This document shows positions 51,382-60,265 of a DNA stretch of 64,000 nucleotides, piece after piece (within the stretch, counting starts at the first letter, position 1; every line of letters begins with the position of its first letter). Made by a program: the position numbers and the translations under genes. The stretch lies in assembly GCA_018399255.1 (NCBI GenBank), contig JAGYPA010000012.1, forward strand, positions 1 to 64,000, read 5' to 3'. The notes under the pieces are model-generated. The model did no database searches and had not been told where the DNA came from. It saw only the letters and a program-made list of their open reading frames with translations. The stretch is from Spirochaetales bacterium. GTDB lineage: Bacteria > Spirochaetota > Spirochaetia > JABMQR01.

Positions 51382-52709
51382 AGCAGCTCCGCGGCAAGCT
51401 CGGCAAGCCGGCTCCGCTCTGATTTTTCAAGGGTAACGTGGCCGAATAGCTTCTGCCCTTTGAAAGCTTCGACGAGATAGGTAAGCCCATTGGAATCGCT
51501 GTCCAGGTAGGGGCTGTCAATCTGGTACGGATCTCCAGTCAGCACCACTTTTGTCTCTTTCCCTGCCCGGCTGACAATGGTCTTAATCTCATGGGGGGAT
51601 AGATTCTGGGCTTCATCAACAATAATAAACTGCTTGGGAAGAGACCTGCCGCGAATATAGGTAATCGCCTCAATTTCCACTTTTCCGCTTTTCATAACTG
51701 CTTCAATATTCTTAAATTCCGGTCTGGTGTTCACCGAGACAATAAGTTCCAGATTGTCAAAAAGCGGTTTCATCCAATGGGACAGCTTTTCCTCTTTATC
51801 TCCGGGTAAGAAACCGATATCCTTGCCCAGGGGCATAATGGGCCGGCTTGCCAGCATACGGTTATAGGCTTTACTCTCCATAACCTTGCGCAGACCGGCC
51901 GCCAGGGCAAGCAGCGTCTTCCCGGTTCCTGCCTTGCCCACCAGGGTAACCAGCGCTATTGAATCATCAAGGAGAAGATCAAATGCCATCTGCTGCTGAT
52001 GGTTAAGGGGCATAATTCCGCTGACTCCATCGGTGAAAGATTCAACATACTTGAGGGTCCCCTTCCCATCCGAATCTGTCTGATACCGGGCAATATGCGG
52101 ACTTCCAGTATCATCGCTGGTTACCAGATACTGATTTTCCAATAACGGTTCTTCCCAGGTGACGGTCTTCCCGGCAGCCAGCTGCCGCTGGAATTCCCGG
52201 CTGACTGAAGCATCCCGAAACCCTGAATAAAGATCGGCAAGATATGCTTTCTGCTTCTCATAGTCAACAGCGTGCAGCCCGACGGCTCTGGCTTTGACTC
52301 TGGCATTTATGTCTTTTGATACAAAAAACACCTCAGGCTTTGGTTTTGCTGCTGCTGTCCGCTCCTGGATGGTAAGTGCGCAGTAGATTATTTTATTGTC
52401 ATTGCGGTCCAGAGGCAGATCTGATGCCAGTGACCGATCAAATTCAAGGGCAACCCGCAGGATCGATCCGTTCTCGATTTTTGCACCTTCCTTGTTCCCG
52501 TTATGTGCAGTCCGCTCCTCAATAAAGCGGATTGCCTGACGTGCATTACGGCCGCGCTCATCAGAATAGGTCTTGAGCTTATCCAGCTCTTCAAGAACCC
52601 AGAGGGGAATTACGACCTCGCTGTCCTTGAACGAAAGAATTGCGTCACTGCGATGGATCAGTACATTGGTATCGATTACAAATATCTTCTTCAGCTGTCT
52701 CTTCGACAT
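51378..52709 (-). CDS. PIN-PhoH ATPase
   Basis: The 443-residue protein joins an N-terminal PIN nuclease-like domain (KIFVIDTNVLIHRSDAIL with acidic residues at 12 and later) to a C-terminal PhoH-type ATPase (GKAGTGKTLLALAAG Walker A, IIVDEAQNLSPHEIKTI Walker B). It is the YlaK/PhoH-like type linked to RNA handling. Four bases overlap with the next gene, and the two are probably co-transcribed. A strong terminator for the hydrogenase operon lies just beyond its upstream side, so transcription starts in the 172-base gap. Confidence 0.88.
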   Translation of the reverse strand: MSKRQLKKIFVIDTNVLIHRSDAILSFKDSEVVIPLWVLEELDKLKTYSDERGRNARQAIRFIEERTAHNGNKEGAKIENGSILRVALEFDRSLASDLPLDRNDNKIIYCALTIQERTAAAKPKPEVFFVSKDINARVKARAVGLHAVDYEKQKAYLADLYSGFRDASVSREFQRQLAAGKTVTWEEPLLENQYLVTSDDTGSPHIARYQTDSDGKGTLKYVESFTDGVSGIMPLNHQQQMAFDLLLDDSIALVTLVGKAGTGKTLLALAAGLRKVMESKAYNRMLASRPIMPLGKDIGFLPGDKEEKLSHWMKPLFDNLELIVSVNTRPEFKNIEAVMKSGKVEIEAITYIRGRSLPKQFIIVDEAQNLSPHEIKTIVSRAGKETKVVLTGDPYQIDSPYLDSDSNGLTYLVEAFKGQKLFGHVTLEKSERSRLAELAAELL

Positions 52710-52818
52710 GCGGCCCCTCCCTGATTATCCTGAATATCTGAGTTTCTGTAATAACTATACTGATATATGTTTGAAAATGAAAGAGACCAGAATAGATTCA
52801 ACAGGTGTTTCAGCAGAC

Positions 52819-52853
52819 CAAAAAGCCCGGAACCATGAGTGGAACCGGGCTTT
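52819..52853 (-). terminator. Strong intrinsic terminator of the hydrogenase operon
   Basis: On the minus strand AAAGCCCGG pairs with CCGGGCTTT with a 14-base loop that can itself pair (GGTTCC-like), followed by TTTTT. It begins 28 bases after the hydA stop. Confidence 0.85.
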
Positions 52854-52880
52854 GTCATAATCCAGATAAAACAGGCTTCT

Positions 52881-54623
52881 CTAGCGCTTGTATACAGGCC
52901 TGGCCTGATAGGTAGTGTGCAGCAAATGATGTGATTTTTCGCTCAGAGGAGCTCCGAGGAAATCGGTATATATCTGCTTTATTTCCGGATTTTCATGCGA
53001 ACAGCGCACAACATTCATTGAATCATCCCGATATAGCCCCTCGATACGTTTCTCACGGATATTATCTGTAGTGGCATAGGGCTGTCCACCGCCGGCAATA
53101 CAGCCGCCGCGACAGGCCATTACTTCGATAAAATGGTAGGGCATTTCGGTGTTTTTCTTTCTCGCTTCACGGATCTCATCCAGTATGACGCTTACATTTG
53201 CCATCCCGTGGGCAACAGCCACCTTTACTTTGGTCCCTTTGATATCTATTTCGCCCTTTCTGATACCGTCCATACCCCTGACTGCCGGAATTTCTACATC
53301 AGCCAGATCTTCTCCAGTCACAAGATTATAGGCTGTCCGCAAAGCCGCTTCCATTACGCCGCCGGTATTGCCGAAAATTGTTCCTGCACCGGAGTAGCTG
53401 CCGATTGGCGAATCAGCCGACTCGTCAGGCAGGGTAAGGAAATCAATGCCGGATGCCCGGATCAGACGGCTGAGTTCCCGTGTGGTGAGCACAAGATCCA
53501 TATCCTGGCAGCCTGAAGCCTGCATATTGTCATCGCGCACAATCTCAAATTTTTTGGCCGTACACGGCATAATGGCAACGGAAAAAATCTTCTTCGGATC
53601 AATTTCCTTCTGCTCAGCATAATAGGTCTTAGTAAGAGCTCCCTGCATCATCATTGGTGATTTGGCTGTGGAAAAATTGGGAATCATATCGCTGTAGTAT
53701 TTTTCCATATAGTCGGTCCAGGCAGGACAGCAGCTGGTGATTTGCGGCATTTCTCCGCCCTGGGTAAAGCGCTGCACAAACTCGGAGCCCTCCTCCATGA
53801 TGGTCAGGTCCGCGGCAAAGTTTGTATCGAAGACGGCATCAGCCCCAAGTCGCCGCAACGCAGCATAAGTTTTACCGGTACAGATAGTTCCCGGCTCCAT
53901 GCCGAAAGCTTCACCAATCGCGACCCGTACCGCGGGAGCAATCTGGACGGCAACATGCTTATCGGGATCGTTAACAGCATTAAGAAACAACCGGGTTTCA
54001 TCACGTTCGAATATTGCGCCAACGGGACAGTGGGCTGAACATTGTCCGCACTTGATGCATGGACTGTCATCCAGGGTAAGGTTGGCAGCCGGCGCTATGC
54101 GGGTTTCATCTCCGCGGCCGACAAACTCAAGAGCCCAGACTCCCTGCAGCGTCTGGCAAACCTGAGCACAACGGCCGCATTTGATGCATTTTTCGGGATT
54201 GAGAATAATTGAAGGGGTGGAGTCATCCTGGGGAATATCCTGCAGCCTGACTTCATAGGGCTGCTCTCTAATTCCATAGTCTGCTGCCAGCTTCTGCAGC
54301 TCACAGGATCCATTTCTTCCGCACTTGAGACAGTCATTCGGATGTGTTGAGAGGATAAGCTCAATTACCGTTTTTCTGATAGTATGCAGTTCGGGATCAT
54401 GGGTAATAATGGACATACCTTCAGCAACCGGGGTTGCACAGGCGCGGACCATCTTGGGCGAATTTTCCATTTTGACAACGCAGATGCCGCAGGCAGCCCA
54501 TGCCGGCAGGTCCGGATGGTAGCAAAGTGATGGAATATTGATATTGTTAAGTCTCGACGCCTGCAGAACATTATATTCCGCCGGCACGCTGACTGTCTGC
54601 CCGTTAATTTTCATGGTTACCAT
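52881..54623 (-). CDS. hydA: [FeFe] hydrogenase, NADH-linked large subunit
   Basis: The 580-residue protein has all three H-cluster motifs: TSCCPAW, MPCTAKKFE and MACRGGCIAGGGQP. Before them lie an N-terminal [2Fe-2S] domain (SLCYHPDLPAWAACGICVV), a His-Cys3 cluster (HPNDCLKCGRNGSC) and two [4Fe-4S] clusters (CIKCGRCAQVC, CIKCGQCSAHCPVGAI). With HydB and HydC this makes H2 from NADH and reduced ferredoxin in bifurcating or NADH-driven complexes of anaerobes. ATG 54623 lies 12 bases after GAGGAGG; TTG 54629 is closer to it and possible. No maturase genes (hydE/F/G) are in the window. Confidence 0.92.
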   Translation of the reverse strand: MVTMKINGQTVSVPAEYNVLQASRLNNINIPSLCYHPDLPAWAACGICVVKMENSPKMVRACATPVAEGMSIITHDPELHTIRKTVIELILSTHPNDCLKCGRNGSCELQKLAADYGIREQPYEVRLQDIPQDDSTPSIILNPEKCIKCGRCAQVCQTLQGVWALEFVGRGDETRIAPAANLTLDDSPCIKCGQCSAHCPVGAIFERDETRLFLNAVNDPDKHVAVQIAPAVRVAIGEAFGMEPGTICTGKTYAALRRLGADAVFDTNFAADLTIMEEGSEFVQRFTQGGEMPQITSCCPAWTDYMEKYYSDMIPNFSTAKSPMMMQGALTKTYYAEQKEIDPKKIFSVAIMPCTAKKFEIVRDDNMQASGCQDMDLVLTTRELSRLIRASGIDFLTLPDESADSPIGSYSGAGTIFGNTGGVMEAALRTAYNLVTGEDLADVEIPAVRGMDGIRKGEIDIKGTKVKVAVAHGMANVSVILDEIREARKKNTEMPYHFIEVMACRGGCIAGGGQPYATTDNIREKRIEGLYRDDSMNVVRCSHENPEIKQIYTDFLGAPLSEKSHHLLHTTYQARPVYKR

Positions 54624-54702
54624 TTTCAAGGGGTTCCTCCTCACGCAGCTTTTAGTGCTCTTCTCAAATACTTTTAATTTCAGCGTTTACCGCTTTCCGG
54701 CG

Positions 54703-56490
54703 CTATCTGACAAATACCGCATCAAATTTACAGGTTTCCAGACAGACGCCGCATTTTATGCAGAGATCGGGATCAATCCGGTGAACTTGTCTCCGCTCTC
54801 CGGTAATCGCCCCGGTCGGACATTTTCTGGCGCAGGCCGTACATCCTATGCATTTATCGGCAAGAATATGGAAAGAGATAAGTTCCTTGCAGGTACCTGC
54901 CGGACAACGTTTGTCCTTGATATGAGCCAGATATTCGTCTTCAAAATAGTTGAGAGTAGACAGTATCGGGTTGGGAGCAGTCTGACCGAGGCCGCAGAGT
55001 GATGCTTTTTTCATGGCAAGGCCTATATCTTTCATCTTGCCGATATCTGCCATCTCCCCTTCCCCTTTGGTTATCCGGTCAAGGATATTATAGAGAGAAC
55101 GTCCCCCTATCCGACAGGGTGAACACTTTCCGCAGGATTCTTCCACCGAGAAACCAAGATAGAACTTGGTTACATCAACTATGCAGTCGTCTTCATCCAT
55201 GATGATCATACCGCCGGAACCCATCATCGAACCCAGGCTGGTAAGGGTGCCGTAATCAATCGGGGTATCCAGATAATCAGCTGTTATAACTCCGCCGGAC
55301 GGCCCCCCGGTCTGAACGGCCTTGAATTTCTTTCCGTTGGCTATGCCGCCGCCGATATCATAGATTATTTCCCGCAGGGTTGTACCCATGGGCACTTCCA
55401 CAAGGCCGGAATTACTGATCTTTCCGGTAAGTGCAAATACTTTGGTCCCTTTTGAATCTTCTGTCCCGATTTTTGAAAACCAGTCGCCGCCTTTGAGAAT
55501 GATTACCGGAATATTAGCCCAGGTTTCCACGTTGTTGATAACCGTCGGTTTGTTCCAGACGCCCTTGACTGCCGGAAATGGGGGGCGCGGTCTCGGCATG
55601 CCTCGTTCACCCTCTATTGAGGCCAGCAGGGCAGTCTCTTCACCGCAGACAAATGCCCCGGCTCCCAACCGTATCTCTATGTCAAAGCTGAAATCGCTGC
55701 CGAGAATATTATCTCCCAGAAGGCCGTACTCACGGGCCTGCTGCATGGCTATTTTCAGGCGCTTTATGGCCAGCGGATATTCCGCTCTGATATAGATGTA
55801 GCCTCTACTCGCTCCGCAGGTTCGACCGGCAATAGTCATAGCCTCGAGTATGGAGTGAGGATCGCCTTCCAGGGTGCTCCGATCCATATATGCCCCGGGG
55901 TCGCCTTCGTCAGCGTTGCAGACTACATATTTTTCACTTTCTTCCACATCTTTGGTAAAGCTCCACTTGAGCCAGGTGGGGAAACCCGCTCCCCCGCGGC
56001 CGCGCAGCTGTGCTTTCTTCAACTCCTGGATAACATCATCCGGAGACATTTCAAAGAGTACTTTTTCAACGGCTGCATATCCGTCACGGGCAATATATTC
56101 GTCAATGTTTTCCGGGTCAATAACGCCGCAGTTTCTCAGGACAATACGAAACTGCTTCTGGTAAAACTGAATATCATCAACCTTTGCATTCTTCGTACTT
56201 CCCTTTGTATCATACTCCAGACGGGATACTTTTCGCCCTTTCACCAGATGCTCAGTTATGATTTCCTCGGCATCTTCCGGGGTTACTTTAACATAGAAAG
56301 TTTCATCAGGAAGCACTTTAACAATGGGGCCCTGTTCACAGAACCCGAAACAACCGGTTTTTACAACCTGAACCTCGTCGGTAATTCCCTGCTCTGTGCA
56401 GGCAATTTTAAGGTTCCTGAAAATCTGATCTGCCTTGCTTGATTCGCAGCCGGTACCCCCGCAGACTAATACATAGTTCCTCTTAGGCAT
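54703..56490 (-). CDS. hydB: NADH-binding subunit of the [FeFe] hydrogenase (NuoF-like)
   Basis: The 595-residue protein begins with a thioredoxin-like [2Fe-2S] domain (VLVCGGTGCESS, VVKTGCFGFCEQGPIVKVLPDETFY). The middle is NuoF-like: LRGRGGAGFPTWLKW with FMN and NADH loops, ADEGDPGAYMDRS, and GKCSPCRIGG for its [4Fe-4S] cluster. The C-terminal ferredoxin domain adds two [4Fe-4S] clusters (CIGCTACARKCPTGAI, CIKCGVCLETC). It carries electrons between NADH, ferredoxin and HydA. It overlaps the small [2Fe-2S] gene by one base, so both are coupled. Confidence 0.93.
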   Translation of the reverse strand: MPKRNYVLVCGGTGCESSKADQIFRNLKIACTEQGITDEVQVVKTGCFGFCEQGPIVKVLPDETFYVKVTPEDAEEIITEHLVKGRKVSRLEYDTKGSTKNAKVDDIQFYQKQFRIVLRNCGVIDPENIDEYIARDGYAAVEKVLFEMSPDDVIQELKKAQLRGRGGAGFPTWLKWSFTKDVEESEKYVVCNADEGDPGAYMDRSTLEGDPHSILEAMTIAGRTCGASRGYIYIRAEYPLAIKRLKIAMQQAREYGLLGDNILGSDFSFDIEIRLGAGAFVCGEETALLASIEGERGMPRPRPPFPAVKGVWNKPTVINNVETWANIPVIILKGGDWFSKIGTEDSKGTKVFALTGKISNSGLVEVPMGTTLREIIYDIGGGIANGKKFKAVQTGGPSGGVITADYLDTPIDYGTLTSLGSMMGSGGMIIMDEDDCIVDVTKFYLGFSVEESCGKCSPCRIGGRSLYNILDRITKGEGEMADIGKMKDIGLAMKKASLCGLGQTAPNPILSTLNYFEDEYLAHIKDKRCPAGTCKELISFHILADKCIGCTACARKCPTGAITGERRQVHRIDPDLCIKCGVCLETCKFDAVFVR

Positions 56491-56891
56491 TATTTTCCCC
56501 CGTCCTTAATGATATCCGCCGCCGGTCGGTCAAACACATGGTCGTTGATCATCTCTTTTTTGATAAGGTGCTTATTAACAATTCTGCGTGCTGTTTCCTC
56601 GTCGACATTGCCGTAAATCACGCTTGGCATGCCTGGAACCATTACTTCAATGGTTGGTTCAACATAGCAGAGTCCCATGCATCCAGTCTGGGTTACCGCG
56701 ACATTCTCAAGATTTTGCGCATCAAGCTCTTCAATGAAGGCATCGAGAGTCCTTTTTGCTCCGGCGGCAATTCCGCAGGTTCCCATTCCGATAATAATGC
56801 GAACATCCTTGCCTGCCGAATCGCGCTTGGACATGTCTTTCTTTTTCTGCTCACGCAGATTCCTCAAGTCTTCAAGTGTCATTTTTGCCAT
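56490..56891 (-). CDS. Thioredoxin-like [2Fe-2S] ferredoxin of the hydrogenase operon
   Basis: The 133-residue protein has the four-cysteine thioredoxin-fold pattern (GMGTCGIAAGAK and TQTGCMGLCYVEPTIEV), like the N-terminal domain of HydB. A helical N-terminal part (TLEDLRNLREQKKKDMSKRD) precedes it. It probably feeds electrons to the NuoF-like subunit, or acts as a duplicate of its first domain. A strong TAGGAGGTC site precedes the ATG. Its position between the GHKL gene and hydB is frequent in hydrogenase operons of anaerobes. Confidence 0.87.
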   Translation of the reverse strand: MAKMTLEDLRNLREQKKKDMSKRDSAGKDVRIIIGMGTCGIAAGAKRTLDAFIEELDAQNLENVAVTQTGCMGLCYVEPTIEVMVPGMPSVIYGNVDEETARRIVNKHLIKKEMINDHVFDRPAADIIKDGGK

Positions 56892-56970
56892 TATCGACCT
56901 CCTACGGATACTCTATTCTTTCAATTTCTCTCTACCCTTCATAAACCTTTTTCGCTGATTATCTTCAACT

Positions 56971-57558
56971 TCACTTTTCCCGATCCCTGAGGGACTTCTC
57001 AAGGGATGTAAAATATATCCTTGCCAAACTGAGAGAACCGGCTGTTTCCAGTCCGTCCAATGCCTCTGTCAGCTCACTCCTTGCAACCGCATAAGAATCC
57101 TCTCTGCCGTTGGTAGTCAAGCTCCTGTTCAGGATCAGATCAAATTCACCGGCATGTAAAAAGGACAGTGAATTTGATAGTGAACAGGCAGTCAGAAAGG
57201 TTCCGGGAACATCCCCCAATGGAGGAGTGTCCAGATTTTTCCGGTCAAAGGAAAAACAGCATTCAGTACCCTTTCCTTTTTCCGATTTTATATCTACGCT
57301 TCCGCCGGCAGATCCTGCAGCCTGAACAAGAAACGGTATTCCCATTCCAATACTTCTTTCAGCATGTTTGGTTCCGTCAGTATAAAAGGGATCCCGGGCA
57401 GCTTTCAGTTCCTCTGCAGTCATTCCCCGTCCGTTATCCTGAACCCGGCACTCGATTATTCTTTCAGTCTCCCTAAGAAAAACTTCTATCCGGGAGGATC
57501 CCGCTTCAACAGCATTCTGTACTATATCAAGGATGAAATCGCATATCTCAGCATGCAT
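56971..57558 (-). CDS. GHKL-type ATP-binding protein
   Basis: The 195-residue protein has the GHKL/HATPase signatures: an N-box (FILDIVQNAVEAGSSRIEV), G1 box (CRVQDNGRGMTAEELKAARDPFYTDGTK) and G2 (SIGMGIPFLVQAAGS), with a SEKGKGT-like loop. There is no dimerisation or phosphoacceptor domain, so it is not a normal histidine kinase. It may be a serine-kinase-like regulator or a protein partner that responds to ATP in the hydrogenase operon. It starts 12 bases after hydC with a weak ribosome site. Its role in the operon is unknown. Confidence 0.78.
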   Translation of the reverse strand: MHAEICDFILDIVQNAVEAGSSRIEVFLRETERIIECRVQDNGRGMTAEELKAARDPFYTDGTKHAERSIGMGIPFLVQAAGSAGGSVDIKSEKGKGTECCFSFDRKNLDTPPLGDVPGTFLTACSLSNSLSFLHAGEFDLILNRSLTTNGREDSYAVARSELTEALDGLETAGSLSLARIYFTSLEKSLRDREK

Positions 57559-57570
57559 AACTTGCAGATT

Positions 57571-58047
57571 CTATGTGTAGCTGGCAATTATGCCAGGAAG
57601 CTGATCCTTGGTCACTTTTCCGTGCACTTCCTCCCCGACAACCAGAACCGGGGCCAGTCCGCAGCAGCCGACGCATCGGACCCCCTCAATGGAAAATTTC
57701 CCATCTTTTGTCACTTCATTGATTGATATTCCCAGAAGTCCCTGCAGCTCATCTACAAGATTGCTGCCGCCTTTCAGGTAGCAGGCTGTTCCCAGACAGA
57801 CTTGTATATTATACTTTCCAGGTTTTTCCAACTTGAAAAAGTGATAGAAGGTAATTACTCCGTATATTTTAGCCAGCGGCACTTCGAGCATTCCGGCAAC
57901 TTTGTCTGCAGCCGCACGGGGAATATAGCCGAACTCTTCCTGGACCTTATGCAGGACCATGATAAGATTTCCCGGCTTCACTTTCCACTCATTGATAAAA
58001 CTGTTCAAGGCGGGAGAAAAAGTAATTGTTCCATCTGCAACAGCCAT
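57571..58047 (-). CDS. hydC: [2Fe-2S] subunit of the [FeFe] hydrogenase (NuoE-like)
   Basis: The 158-residue protein has the NuoE/HydC pattern: NLIMVLHKVQEEFGYIPRAAADKVAGML and the four cluster cysteines in VCLGTACYLKGGSNLVDEL and VRCVGCCGLAPVLVVGE. It forms a heterotrimer with HydA and HydB and holds one [2Fe-2S] cluster. It is the first gene of the operon; the ATG has GGAGG closely upstream and a promoter lies 30-60 bases before it, in the region shared with the divergent rex gene. Confidence 0.93.
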   Translation of the reverse strand: MAVADGTITFSPALNSFINEWKVKPGNLIMVLHKVQEEFGYIPRAAADKVAGMLEVPLAKIYGVITFYHFFKLEKPGKYNIQVCLGTACYLKGGSNLVDELQGLLGISINEVTKDGKFSIEGVRCVGCCGLAPVLVVGEEVHGKVTKDQLPGIIASYT

Positions 58048-58077
58048 ATTACCTCCAGATGTTTTTTATTTAGTATT

Positions 58078-58106
58078 ATATTATTTAATAATCGCTTTTT
58101 ATTCAA
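58078..58106 (-). promoter_or_regulatory. Promoter of the hydrogenase operon
   Basis: TTGAAT, a 17-base spacer and TAATAT on the minus strand, 30 bases before the hydC ATG. The spacer and flanks are AT-rich, and a TATAAT overlaps downstream. Confidence 0.6.
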
Positions 58107-58118
58107 TATATTCTTATT

Positions 58119-58134
58119 TTATTTTTAAAAATAA
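58119..58134. promoter_or_regulatory. Candidate Rex operator
   Basis: TTATTTTTAAAAATAA is a perfect 16-base palindrome. It lies upstream of the hydC -35 box and between two divergent genes, hydC and rex. It is not the textbook TTGTTAA-N4-TTAACAA motif, so its role is a guess. Confidence 0.45.
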
Positions 58135-58215
58135 TAATTGATTTTTTAGCTATGCTGAAATCTTCAATAATCTTTTTGAAACTAAACATATTATTCAAGG
58201 ATTAATTAATTTATT

Positions 58216-58875
58216 ATGCATCGTGACATGATCGTAAGAATAACCAAATACGACCGGAATCTGCGACAGCTGAAAAACATGGGGTTCGAACGGGTTTTCG
58301 CCAACAACATAGGCGACCCCGCTGGTATTCCTGCAGCTGTCGTCAGAAAAGACTTCTCCCTCCTTAAAATCATCGGGCAAAAACGCGGCGGCTATGATAT
58401 TGATAAGCTTATCGCTAATCTAGATCATATTCTTGGAAAAAGCGGGTCACAGAATGCTGCCGTTATCGGCTGCGGAAGAATTGGCGGCGCCCTCCTCCGC
58501 TATAACGGATTTGAATCCGATGGTATAAGAATTGTAGCAGGTTTTGACATAATTACAAGAATTTGTGAAGAAGAGAACTGTCCGGTCCCAGTTTATTCCA
58601 TGGACAAGCTCGAAGAGGTAGTCGCCCAAAAGAACATACTGCTTGCCATTATCACAGTCCCCGAACAGGCGGCGCCGGATGTGTTTCACCGGCTGATTGA
58701 TTCTGGAGTACGGGGTTTTCTCAATTTCACTTCATCAGGCCTGAAAGCTCCTCGAGAAACGAATGGAGATTCAGAAAAAAACTTTGACCATATTGTTGTT
58801 CATAGCGTCAATATCGGCCTGGAGATGGAACAGATTATATACGAACTGAACATGGCTGATAAGCAGCTTGTCTAA
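58216..58875 (+). CDS. rex: Redox-sensing transcriptional repressor Rex
   Basis: The 219-residue protein has the Rex layout: a winged-helix N-terminus (LRQLKNMGFERVFANNIGDPAGIPAAVVRKDFS) and a Rossmann NAD-binding domain with VIGCGRIGGALLRYNGF, and a C-terminal dimerisation helix. It represses fermentative and hydrogenase genes when NAD+ is high and lets go when NADH rises. It lies divergent from the hydrogenase operon. The start is unsure: ATG 58216 or 58228, neither with a strong ribosome site. Confidence 0.9.
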   Translation: MHRDMIVRITKYDRNLRQLKNMGFERVFANNIGDPAGIPAAVVRKDFSLLKIIGQKRGGYDIDKLIANLDHILGKSGSQNAAVIGCGRIGGALLRYNGFESDGIRIVAGFDIITRICEEENCPVPVYSMDKLEEVVAQKNILLAIITVPEQAAPDVFHRLIDSGVRGFLNFTSSGLKAPRETNGDSEKNFDHIVVHSVNIGLEMEQIIYELNMADKQLV

Positions 58876-58892
58876 CCCGCCGTCATGTATCC

Positions 58893-60107
58893 TCAGATGG
58901 TTTCGTAACCGAATTCCTTAAAGAAAAACTTCCACTCCTCATTAAGACGATCCATCAACTCGGGGGGAAGCGGTGTAAACTGATTTTTACGGTAGTGCTT
59001 GACTGTTTTCAGATATTCCTCCATGGGCAATTTTGCTGCGGCAAAGCCTGGAAGCTTCAGCTGAGAATAAATCCGCTCAACTGTATCCATCGGACTCCTT
59101 TCAAGTTCTGCAAAGGGTATCTCTATCAGCTGTTCTCGAGAAAGAAGCTCCCGGTCGGCAATATACTTTTTGAGCATATCCCGGAAACAGGCAACGATTA
59201 TTTCTTCCAGCTCCTTACCGGTTACATGCTGAAGAAACTGCGTTTCAACAACACTATTATAGAGATGCATGGTTGACTGATAGACATCATAGGGATTGCG
59301 GTGGATAAAAATAAATTTTGCATCAGGAAACATCTCATACAGTTCTTTCAAACGTCCTGTATTGTGCGGGTTTTTCAGAACGAGATTCTTTTTTTCGTTA
59401 AAGAGGGTTATTGTTTTCAGCAAATACTGATAATCTCGCTGCCAGACTTTTTTATCTGCCGGCGTAATACCCTTGAAAAACAAGTATTTCTGAAAGTAGT
59501 CAGGATTACGGGGGAAGAAAAACCCTCCTAGTCCCGTCCTGGCAGACATGGTGCTGAACGGCTGCTCCTCTTCTGCAGGCGCATCAGGGGTAATGGCAAC
59601 ATTATCCTGCGGGCGACGCTTCGGAAAAAAAGGTTTGACCAGGAAGCGCAGCCGGGCACTGCTCAAAAGAGAAATATTGAAAAAAAGCGCCTGATAATTT
59701 GACAAAAAACCAAATTCAGGGTCCTTAGACATCAGATAGTGCAGATGTGTAGTTCCGCTTCTCCAATGCCCGAGAATAAACACCTTCTGACTGCGGGAAA
59801 GATCCACTTGAACGATTTTTTTATGAAAAAAAACATCCTGAAAAAATTTCAAAGGACTGAACAATCTGCTGACCAAGGTGATGCTTCGTGCCCGAGCCCG
59901 GTATTCAGGATCAATATCATTCTCCCGCAAATACCTGCGCCACACCCTCGGTTTTACCAGATACAGCTGATGCTGCCGGATAGGGATCTTTTCGGGAGTG
60001 TAGCGCCCTTTAGCTTCCTTCCTGGCTCGATACTTCGCACGGCGCGAAGAAACAGCTTTTTTATTGTAAAGATGATGTTTAACGTGTTCAGGTTCTTTAG
60101 TACTCAT
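58893..60107 (-). CDS. Sulfotransferase family protein
   Basis: The 404-residue protein has the PAPS-binding pattern: 5'-phosphosulfate loop FILGHWRSGTTHLHYLM and 3'-phosphate motif FIFIHRNPYDVYQSTMHLYN. Between and after them lie the rest of the sulfotransferase fold and a basic N-terminal extension of about 60 residues (NKKAVSSRRAKYRARKEAK). It would transfer sulfate from PAPS to a lipid, sugar or protein. No PAPS-making genes are close, so it may be an orphan. The ATG has no clear ribosome site. Confidence 0.82.
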   Translation of the reverse strand: MSTKEPEHVKHHLYNKKAVSSRRAKYRARKEAKGRYTPEKIPIRQHQLYLVKPRVWRRYLRENDIDPEYRARARSITLVSRLFSPLKFFQDVFFHKKIVQVDLSRSQKVFILGHWRSGTTHLHYLMSKDPEFGFLSNYQALFFNISLLSSARLRFLVKPFFPKRRPQDNVAITPDAPAEEEQPFSTMSARTGLGGFFFPRNPDYFQKYLFFKGITPADKKVWQRDYQYLLKTITLFNEKKNLVLKNPHNTGRLKELYEMFPDAKFIFIHRNPYDVYQSTMHLYNSVVETQFLQHVTGKELEEIIVACFRDMLKKYIADRELLSREQLIEIPFAELERSPMDTVERIYSQLKLPGFAAAKLPMEEYLKTVKHYRKNQFTPLPPELMDRLNEEWKFFFKEFGYETI

Positions 60108-60265
60108 TCACAACCAGCTTTTTTATCAGATTGGCAGTCAAATAATGCTACCATAAATCATTTACCACGTATACAGGGTATTTCACTCCTGTTGGACGCT
60201 AATCCCTTTGATTTTTCCCACCCCGGGTTTTATACTGTCTGCAGAGTACAGAGGAAATATCATTC

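Noticed and set aside
55855-56442. 195-residue plus-strand ORF
   Set aside because: Antisense to hydB, which has all its cluster motifs.
52881-58047. Complex I (Nuo) genes
   Set aside because: NuoE- and NuoF-like subunits are present, but the large subunit has H-cluster motifs and no membrane subunits are near, so it is a hydrogenase operon.
58261-58340. tRNA-like GGGGTTCGAAC string
   Set aside because: It lies inside the rex coding sequence and no acceptor or anticodon stem can be formed around it. I found no tRNA in the other gaps.
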